Assembly (NCBI GenBank): GCA_964632945.1
Contig: CAZWCX010000175.1
Coordinates: forward strand, 1 to 12,408
DNA: 12,408 nt
Origin: CAZWCX01 sp964632945
GTDB lineage: Bacteria > Planctomycetota > MHYJ01 > WSZJ01 > CAZWCX01
Reading direction: 5' to 3'
Shown here: positions 8,301-12,408 of the stretch, piece by piece
How positions within the stretch are numbered: the first letter of the stretch is position 1
Layout: each line of letters begins with the position of its first letter
Position numbers and translations under genes: made by a program
Notes under the pieces: model-generated
What the model was told of the DNA's origin: nothing
Seen by the model: the letters and a program-made list of their open reading frames with translations, nothing else
Database searches by the model: none

Positions 8301-8533
8301 AGCGCGGCGGCGATCTGCTCGGAATTGACCGAGCCGGCGTGCAGGAGCAGGTTGGCCAGGCAATCTCTTTTTGGGGGGGTGCGGCCCACCAGGGAGATCG
8401 CCCCCTTGCCGAAGAAGATCGTCCGCGAGCGATCCGCCTCGGTGAGGACGAGCGTACCTTCCTTCTGCGACATCGCCAACGTCTGAAAGACGTCCGCGAG
8501 GCTGATGCTGGTCAGGTCCCCCTTGAAGCCCAT
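5366..8533 (-). CDS. Large membrane sensor, paralogue of 1997-5188, with degenerate MshEN-like segment (1055 aa)
   Basis: It has the same order of parts as its neighbour and nearly the same length. DUF4388 starts with MGFKGDLTSISLADVFQTLA, with LEEELYDIFWWKTAHFEF at 111-128 and LCDGTRNV at 205-212. TPR-like helices span about 245-440, KRVKSGK precedes a single membrane helix (about 459-479), and a coiled coil follows (about 481-575). A PEGA domain (about 663-732; PPGASIKAGRMDVGKSP) and eight propeller repeats (733-1055) end the protein. Identity is clear at both ends and low in the coiled coil, as expected for an old tandem duplication. Residues 58-110 keep the spacing of the neighbour's two-repeat unit but lose key Gly and Gln positions. 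AAGG (8543-8546) lies nine bases before the ATG. A C7A5 tract in codons 51-56 keeps the frame. Likely an extracytoplasmic sensor or scaffold; its ligand is not identifiable. Confidence 0.9.
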   Translation of the reverse strand: MGFKGDLTSISLADVFQTLAMSQKEGTLVLTEADRSRTIFFGKGAISLVGRTPPKRDCLANLLLHAGSVNSEQIAAALENGKATRRTLSDVLMDMGLATQDEIDLVMRSFLEEELYDIFWWKTAHFEFFDGPLPEHEVGEGARQRAQQFDINGLLFEAARRLDEWDRMLQVVPDFSAVYLLSVDGQTVLESGQVGDPNEAAVLRLCDGTRNVNQLIKDVPVSRFDAVRLLSEATAAGKVLKAEVEHLRDAAIRLRDEGDRERALAILSGALAMAPDDLPMLEMTAQIQDELGRKAEAAGTYLRLATQAKLESDAARATQALERAVLCDPVNLEAQLALCRHHADGGNKERAEELAKPLAVKLVASKRSEEARDLCVWAAGFAREPLDLHVVQARALLELKNREGARQILEKAVHALSGKEARRYEQLTRRVQALAGETPDLLSLAQGMSLKRVKSGKTLKFALVGAVVLAVLVGAGWWYKQQEAKASAAFERAREEAERLASGKQWDAARDALRKIGAQFPLSSVPARVTTAVADIDRRQREEAERAAREQAALIDAHKRAAQERRERLEQAAELENIAPNLAQSLQVYAEVEEWATANSQPDIEKVARTGRERVQARIDAAATLAREVEGLIAKGEIAQANAKVKLLWEKHDRTPAARESALPIQVRTVPPGASIKAGRMDVGKSPVVVSLPRDAERLSLLIEYPGFLPNTREVSLQSEAQVSVTLEKIIRWRYRTRGPIEGRPTLHEGRVYFGSRDGHLYAVNLSDGSLAWAFRTADGGDILSSPFVHGDSVYAGSNDQKVYRIARDTGKEKWRYAAGLFVQGDPLVLDDLPLVVVGSHDKKLHGIHRDTGKALWTVPTGGPITGQAAVWGNSVLFGSEDGILRAVEPAGGKVLWTIACGSDIVATPVVAGDQAYVGTKAGTLICLDLPSRKTSWTLQMGASITRRVALGADAVYAGSSAGWVFAVSRTEGKELWRVNLGAAISGGLALYEDQLVVGARDGNVHVLHSSDGSTLWKLGTRGPVNGIPTVQDGMLYVGSDDGHLYATDVPSSAR

Positions 8534-8622
8534 GCGGAACGGCCTTCCCTTGGTGGCGAACCAACATGCGCCGCGGTCTGCACGCGCTGGGCGTGTCCGT
8601 GGGCAGGAAGGATGGTGGGCTG

Positions 8623-8652
8623 ACTATAGCCGGGGCCGGGCGGGGGTGTCAA
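8623..8652 (-). promoter_or_regulatory. Strong candidate sigma70 promoter for the sensor gene 5366-8533
   Basis: On the minus strand a perfect TTGACA (8647-8652) is followed after 18 bases of pure G/C by TATAGT (8623-8628), one mismatch from TATAAT. The AT-rich -10 stands out sharply in its surroundings. The leader to the ATG at 8533 would be about 80 bases. Confidence 0.7.
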
Positions 8653-8654
8653 CG
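8643..8654 (-). repeat. 12-base promoter repeat, copy 2 (CGTTGACACCCC)
   Basis: Identical to the stretch at 745-756 and likewise containing the -35 box. In this copy the downstream half of the 16-bp palindrome is missing. Confidence 0.6.
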
Positions 8655-8708
8655 GTTGGGGAACGGAACCATCGAAGGGGCGGTCCCGATCCTCCGGCCT
8701 CCCCGCCC

Positions 8709-9803
8709 TCAGCGGGTCGCCGTGTTGCGCAGGGCCTCCTCGTACGCCTGCCGGGCCCGTTCCACCGCCCGCGCCTGCAGGTCGAATTCCCCCTGCATCC
8801 GGTTCCGGTGGTCCTCCGCCTCGCGCACGTCCTCCACCGCCCGGCGCAGCGCCTCGGCCTCCGCCCTCCATGAGCGGGCCGCGGCAATCTCCAGCCCCCG
8901 CGCCTGCGCGACCTTGCGATCGGCGGAGCCGACGGCGTCCTCGGCAATCCGCAGCACCCGGCGCGCGTGGGACAGGCGCCGCTGCGCCTCGTGATAGAAA
9001 TGCGTCGCAGCCGGCAACGCGTTCGGCTCATTCCGCTCCGCCCGCGCCCGCTCCAGTTCGAGTACCAGGTACGCGCGTTCCGCCTCTCCGCGGGCGAAGT
9101 CGTATCGACGCGCCGCCTCCACCGCCTCCTCGTGCGCCTGGGCACGTTCCCGCTCGAACAGCGCCGTCCGCCCCGCCGCTTCTTCCGCGACGATCCGCTT
9201 CTCCTCGACCTCCTGACCCGCCCGATCCGCCCGTTCCCGGCGTTCCTCGACCCGACGCTCGGCGCGCTTCCAGGCCCCCTCGCGAGCGATCAGGTCCTTC
9301 TCCGCCTCCTTCAGGTCGATCTCCCGGGGATGCGTCCACTGTCCGTGGTATTGCTTCCAGCCAAGCCCGGAGTAGTAGACGTCCGGGGCCAGCCACTCGT
9401 CCTCCACGAGGTGCCAATCCAGCCGCGCCAACGCCGTTTCGGCGTCGGATCTCGCCGGGTCGATCCGCCACGCAGCGATCCACTGCTCCGCCGACTCCGG
9501 AATCAACTCTTCTCCCTCGGCCCACCGCGCGAGCGACACGTGCGCCTCCCGATTCCCTGCGGCGATCCGGTCGGCCCGCTGCCGATACTCCTGCCATGGC
9601 GTGACTTTTTCCACGATCGACACCACCTCGTCACGCCGCAGGGTGATCCGGCCGAATCGCAGCTTCACCTCGAGCACCGACCCGTCGTCGCGGAGAATTT
9701 CCCCTTCGATGGTCCCCCCGTGACGGAGGTGGATGATGTCGGCGCGGGCCGGCGCAGGGAGCAGGAAGACCAGCGCCGCGAGACTCGTAAGCAGGCGGTT
9801 CAT
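8709..9803 (-). CDS. Secreted coiled-coil protein with beta-rich N-terminal head (364 aa)
   Basis: I do not recognise a named family. A signal peptide is clear: MNR, a hydrophobic stretch LLTSLAALVFLLPA, then ARA before the likely cleavage at residue 21/22. Residues 22-66 (DIIHLRHGGTIEGEILRDDG onward to VVSIVEK) look like a small beta module common in planctomycete secreted proteins. Residues 68-160 are helical and Trp-rich, with GWKQYHGQWTHPREI near 148-162. From about 160 to 358 the chain is one long Arg/Glu/Ala coiled coil. The start is fixed by the signal peptide and by GGAGG (9812-9816) eight bases upstream; a longer open frame to 10088 lacks any such sign. It would act in the periplasm or envelope, on the same side as the propellers encoded just downstream. 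A structural or partner role is inferred only. Confidence 0.8.
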   Translation of the reverse strand: MNRLLTSLAALVFLLPAPARADIIHLRHGGTIEGEILRDDGSVLEVKLRFGRITLRRDEVVSIVEKVTPWQEYRQRADRIAAGNREAHVSLARWAEGEELIPESAEQWIAAWRIDPARSDAETALARLDWHLVEDEWLAPDVYYSGLGWKQYHGQWTHPREIDLKEAEKDLIAREGAWKRAERRVEERRERADRAGQEVEEKRIVAEEAAGRTALFERERAQAHEEAVEAARRYDFARGEAERAYLVLELERARAERNEPNALPAATHFYHEAQRRLSHARRVLRIAEDAVGSADRKVAQARGLEIAAARSWRAEAEALRRAVEDVREAEDHRNRMQGEFDLQARAVERARQAYEEALRNTATR

Positions 9804-9855
9804 GGCGAATTCCTCCGGCAGACGGAATCGATACGACGGAATTCCGGATGCAACC

Positions 9856-9883
9856 ATCGTACCATACACCGCGCCCCTCAAAG
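9856..9883 (-). promoter_or_regulatory. Weak candidate promoter for the secreted coiled-coil gene
   Basis: On the minus strand TGG-TACGAT (9856-9864) resembles an extended -10 site, with CTTTGA (9878-9883) 16 bases upstream as a poor -35. It is the best candidate before the ATG at 9803, but the match is modest. Confidence 0.3.
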
Positions 9884-10081
9884 TGCCGGATCGGTCGGGA
9901 CTTGCAAAGACCCGTCCGCGCCGGGGCGACCCGCGAACGGGACAATCGTCCGTCTCCGTGGACAGCCCCGCGGCGAGCGACCCGGGACCGCACCCCTGCG
10001 CCCCGAGCCCTGGTCGCGAGCCCGGGGAGGAGGTCCGTCCGGGGTCCATCCCGTACCGTCGCGCCGGGGGTGGTGGTGTCC

Positions 10082-10110
10082 TTGACACTCCTAGGGGATT
10101 CTGCTAGTAA
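10082..10110 (+). promoter_or_regulatory. Candidate sigma70 promoter for the plus-strand genes
   Basis: A perfect TTGACA (10082-10087) is followed after 17 bases by TAGTAA(T) (10105-10111), an imperfect -10 in an AT-rich patch. It would give a leader of about 110 bases before the ATG at 10226. The -35 is part of the inverted repeat GTGTC-CTT-GACAC (10076-10088). Confidence 0.5.
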
Positions 10111-10181
10111 TGGGTTCGTTCTGATCCCGCGGCGCTGCCCGATCGATGACCGTTCGCTTCCGGAAGCCTCTCTCCCCGGTG

Positions 10182-10219
10182 GGAGGATCCACTTCCTCCG
10201 CGAACTCTCGATAGGAGGA
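10182..10219 (+). promoter_or_regulatory. Leader with mutually exclusive pairings around the Shine-Dalgarno site
   Basis: GGAGGA at 10182-10187 and TCCTCC at 10194-10199 can form a 6-bp hairpin. The same TCCTCC can instead pair with the second GGAGGA at 10214-10219, which is the Shine-Dalgarno site of the next gene. The layout is that of a simple on/off translational switch. The elements are short and purine-rich repeats are common, so this remains a candidate. Confidence 0.35.
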
Positions 10220-10225
10220 GAGGCC

Positions 10226-10486
10226 ATGCGCGTCCCGGGCGAAGAGACCCTGCCGCTCTGGCGCCTCGAGCATGAAGTTCAGGCCCAAGCGCTCGCCGGC
10301 CTGCTGGAGGAGCACGGCATCCCCTACTTGATCGACACCTATGTCGATCGGGCCTATGACGGGATGTATCTGCCCCAGCGCGGGTATGGAGTCATTCGGG
10401 TTTACCAGGACGATCACGAGCTCGCCGAGGGACTGATCCGCAACTTCCTCGCGGGCCTCAAACGGGAAGATGCGGATCGCGAGTGA
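10226..10486 (+). CDS. Small DUF2007-like putative signalling protein (86 aa)
   Basis: The protein begins MRVPGEETLPLWRLEHEVQA. It has an Ala/Leu helix with LLEEHGIPYLIDTYVD at residues 26-41, then YGVIRVYQDDHELAEGLI at 54-71. This order, in which a helix that often covers the phrase 'LLxxxGIP' is followed by a strand ending in a short acidic turn and helix, is typical of DUF2007 (putative prokaryotic signal-transducing protein), a fold related to PII-like ferredoxin folds. The match is by eye and modest. The start is well supported by AGGAGG (10213-10218) seven bases upstream; the frame stays open further upstream, but that extension crosses the promoter. There is no membrane segment or signal peptide. 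It is the first gene after the divergent promoter and precedes the STAS gene by 57 bases. The binding partner is unknown. Confidence 0.6.
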   Translation: MRVPGEETLPLWRLEHEVQAQALAGLLEEHGIPYLIDTYVDRAYDGMYLPQRGYGVIRVYQDDHELAEGLIRNFLAGLKREDADRE

Positions 10487-10494
10487 GGGTCGCA

Positions 10495-10512
10495 GGCCCG
10501 GCGCGTCGGGCC
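10495..10512 (+). other. Hairpin between the DUF2007-like and STAS genes
   Basis: GGCCCG (10495-10500) and CGGGCC (10507-10512) form a 6-bp stem with a 6-base loop, eight bases after the stop. No T-run follows. It could trim or attenuate the transcript between two genes that otherwise look co-transcribed. Confidence 0.35.
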
Positions 10513-10543
10513 GGATCGAGAAAGTGTCTGGCGGGAGGGGAAC

Positions 10544-10855
10544 ATGACGGAGGCGACCAAGAGCTACGAGATCGCGGGGCACATCCTGCACGTCCGCAAG
10601 GATCCTCGCTATGATGACCCCGAATTCCGCCAGGCCTGCGCGGACCTGATCGATGTGCAGCACAACGAACTCGTGATCGACATGACGAAAGTGAAGTTCG
10701 TCAGCAGCCGCGAGATTTCCGTGCTGGTCACGGCCGTGAAGCGGGCCAAGGACGCGGGCAAGAAGCTGAAGATCCGCGCCTCCGTCGCCGTCCACGGCAT
10801 CTTCCGCATCCTGAAGCTGGACGGCTTCCTGAACATCGAGCGCGTGGAAGAGTGA
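10544..10855 (+). CDS. Single-domain STAS protein (anti-anti-sigma factor-like, 103 aa)
   Basis: A stand-alone STAS domain, the length typical of SpoIIAA/RsbV-type proteins. Strand and helix order fits: YEIAGHILHVRKDP at 8-21, an amphipathic helix near 26-40, NELVIDMTKVKFVSSREISV at 41-60, a Lys-rich helix (about 61-72), KLKIRASV and a final helix to LNIERVEE. In classical members the phosphorylated Ser sits in a D-S-S/T-G motif after a hydrophobic strand; here the aligned stretch is V53-S54-S55-R56-E57, so S55 remains in place but the Asp and Gly are replaced. GGGAGG (10533-10538) lies five bases upstream. No partner kinase, phosphatase or sigma factor is in the window. It may be an atypical switch or a protein-docking STAS module. 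VanZ begins inside its stop codon. Confidence 0.85.
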   Translation: MTEATKSYEIAGHILHVRKDPRYDDPEFRQACADLIDVQHNELVIDMTKVKFVSSREISVLVTAVKRAKDAGKKLKIRASVAVHGIFRILKLDGFLNIERVEE

Positions 10856-11286
10856 CCGGTCGGTTCGGGACCTGGGCCTGTTGCGGCTACCGCTGGGGAC
10901 CGGCGCTCGCCTGGATGATCCTGATCTTCCTGCTTTCCTCCCGCCCGCTCCCCGCCGCGGCCGCGCGCGCGCCCGACTGGTTGATGCACGCGGGCGCGTA
11001 CGCCGTCCTGGCCGCGCTCCTCTTCCACGCCGTGGCCGTCCAGGGCTGGTTCGGGCCCCTCTCCCCTGCCCGCTGGGGCGCCGTCTTCCTGGCCGCCTCG
11101 CTCTACGGCGTGGCGGACGAGATCCATCAGTCGTTCGTCCCGGGCCGCTGCCCGCAGGCGGCCGACGCCGTGGCCGATTCCGCCGGCGCCGCCGGCGCGC
11201 TTGCCGCGATCGGCGTCCTGCGCCGCCGAGGTCGCGCCGCCGCGACGGCGCCGCGCTTGACTCCCCCCCCGGAAACCCTACAATGA
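10852..11286 (+). CDS. VanZ-like membrane protein (144 aa)
   Basis: The VanZ-like motif set is clear: P41-D42-W-L-M-H46 with Y50 in the first half, then YGVADEIHQSFVPGR at 85-99 followed by D105 and a Gly/Ala-rich last helix. Four hydrophobic segments are visible at about 17-31, 47-64, 74-88 and 106-123, so it is an inner-membrane protein. The start is GTG at 10852, overlapping the STAS stop by a GTGA arrangement that implies translational coupling. VanZ was first seen as a teicoplanin-resistance gene, but most VanZ-like proteins are small membrane proteins with no proven reaction, and resistance should not be assumed here. The C-terminal 20 or so residues are Arg/Ala/Pro-rich and probably disordered. 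The 3' end also carries the predicted promoter of the next gene. Confidence 0.85.
   Translation: MTGRFGTWACCGYRWGPALAWMILIFLLSSRPLPAAAARAPDWLMHAGAYAVLAALLFHAVAVQGWFGPLSPARWGAVFLAASLYGVADEIHQSFVPGRCPQAADAVADSAGAAGALAAIGVLRRRGRAAATAPRLTPPPETLQ
11257..11284 (+). promoter_or_regulatory. Candidate sigma70 promoter for prkA, inside the end of the VanZ gene
   Basis: TTGACT (11257-11262) and TACAAT (11279-11284) each differ from consensus at one position and are separated by 16 bases that begin with a run of eight C. The -10 box overlaps the VanZ stop. The leader to the ATG at 11386 would be about 95 bases. Confidence 0.6.
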
Positions 11287-11385
11287 ACGGGGGATGGGGA
11301 CGCCCCGCGCCCCCTCCCCGCAACCTCGTCCGGCGCCCCCGGAACGCGAGACGTCGTCCTCGACCGGTCCCTTGAGGAGCCCCGC

Positions 11386-12408
<1,023 letters not shown>

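Larger units (their letters stand above)
9804..10225. other. Divergent intergenic region (422 bases) with promoters facing both ways
   Basis: No gene is supported here. Open frames cross it on both strands, but only as upstream extensions of the flanking genes, and they lack family signals. It holds the Shine-Dalgarno site of the secreted coiled-coil gene, a weak leftward promoter (9856-9883), a rightward promoter (10082-10110) and the structured leader of the DUF2007-like gene, including the 12-base palindrome GCTTCCGGAAGC at 10156-10167. The stretch from about 9890 to 10075 shows nothing I can name. Confidence 0.7.

Noticed and set aside
6164..8623. A plus-strand open frame of 819 codons
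   Set aside because: It is antisense to the second sensor gene, has no domain match and no convincing ribosome binding site. It is a GC-driven shadow.
9804..10088. A longer N-terminus for the secreted coiled-coil protein
   Set aside because: The signal peptide beginning at MNRLLTS and GGAGG eight bases upstream fix the start at 9803.
9848..10225. A longer N-terminus for the DUF2007-like protein
   Set aside because: The frame is open but crosses the TTGACA promoter at 10082; AGGAGG correctly spaced before 10226 and the family-like start favour the short form.
10852..11286. Glycopeptide resistance function from VanZ
   Set aside because: No vanHAX-type genes are present, and VanZ-like membrane proteins occur widely without a resistance role.

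Overview
This GC-rich window comes from a bacterium with complex signalling, most likely a planctomycete or a member of a related phylum. That placement is inferred from gene content: a GTPase/Roadblock pair, DUF4388 (PATAN) proteins, a secreted coiled-coil protein with a short beta-rich head of planctomycete style, and a PrkA of the SSKS P-loop type. There is no rRNA or marker gene to prove it. I saw no tRNA, rRNA, CRISPR array, insertion sequence or phage gene.

The left three quarters (1-9803) lie on the minus strand. Read in transcription order they encode: a secreted coiled-coil protein (8709-9803); two very large tandem paralogues (5366-8533 and 1997-5188); a TPR-Roadblock fusion (764-1918); a small stand-alone Roadblock protein of MglB type (273-620); and the first 65 codons of an MglA-type Ras-like GTPase (1-196, cut by the window edge). 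Each large paralogue has the layout DUF4388, GspE_N/MshEN-like helical repeat, TPR, one membrane helix, Glu/Arg-rich coiled coil, PEGA domain and eight-bladed PQQ/BamB-like beta-propeller. Sigma70-like promoters (TTGACA or TTGACG, 17-18 bp spacer) can be read in front of both large genes and the mglB-like gene. The block is therefore a co-oriented cluster with several internal promoters rather than one simple operon.

The right quarter (10082-12408) lies on the plus strand, diverging from a 422-base intergenic region. It holds a small DUF2007-like protein with a long structured leader, a single-domain STAS protein, a VanZ-like membrane protein whose start overlaps the STAS stop, and the first 341 codons of PrkA, which has its own strong promoter at the end of the VanZ gene.

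The most interesting reading is that the minus-strand block is a transmembrane signalling system. Two propeller sensors outside the cytoplasm would signal through one membrane helix to cytoplasmic TPR, PATAN and MshEN-like modules, and from there to Roadblock proteins and an MglA GTPase. No histidine kinase or receiver domain is present. One paralogue keeps the 24-5-24 residue pattern of the c-di-GMP-binding MshEN fold almost intact and the other has lost it, suggesting that the pair has diverged in function. This is inference from domain content and needs experimental support.
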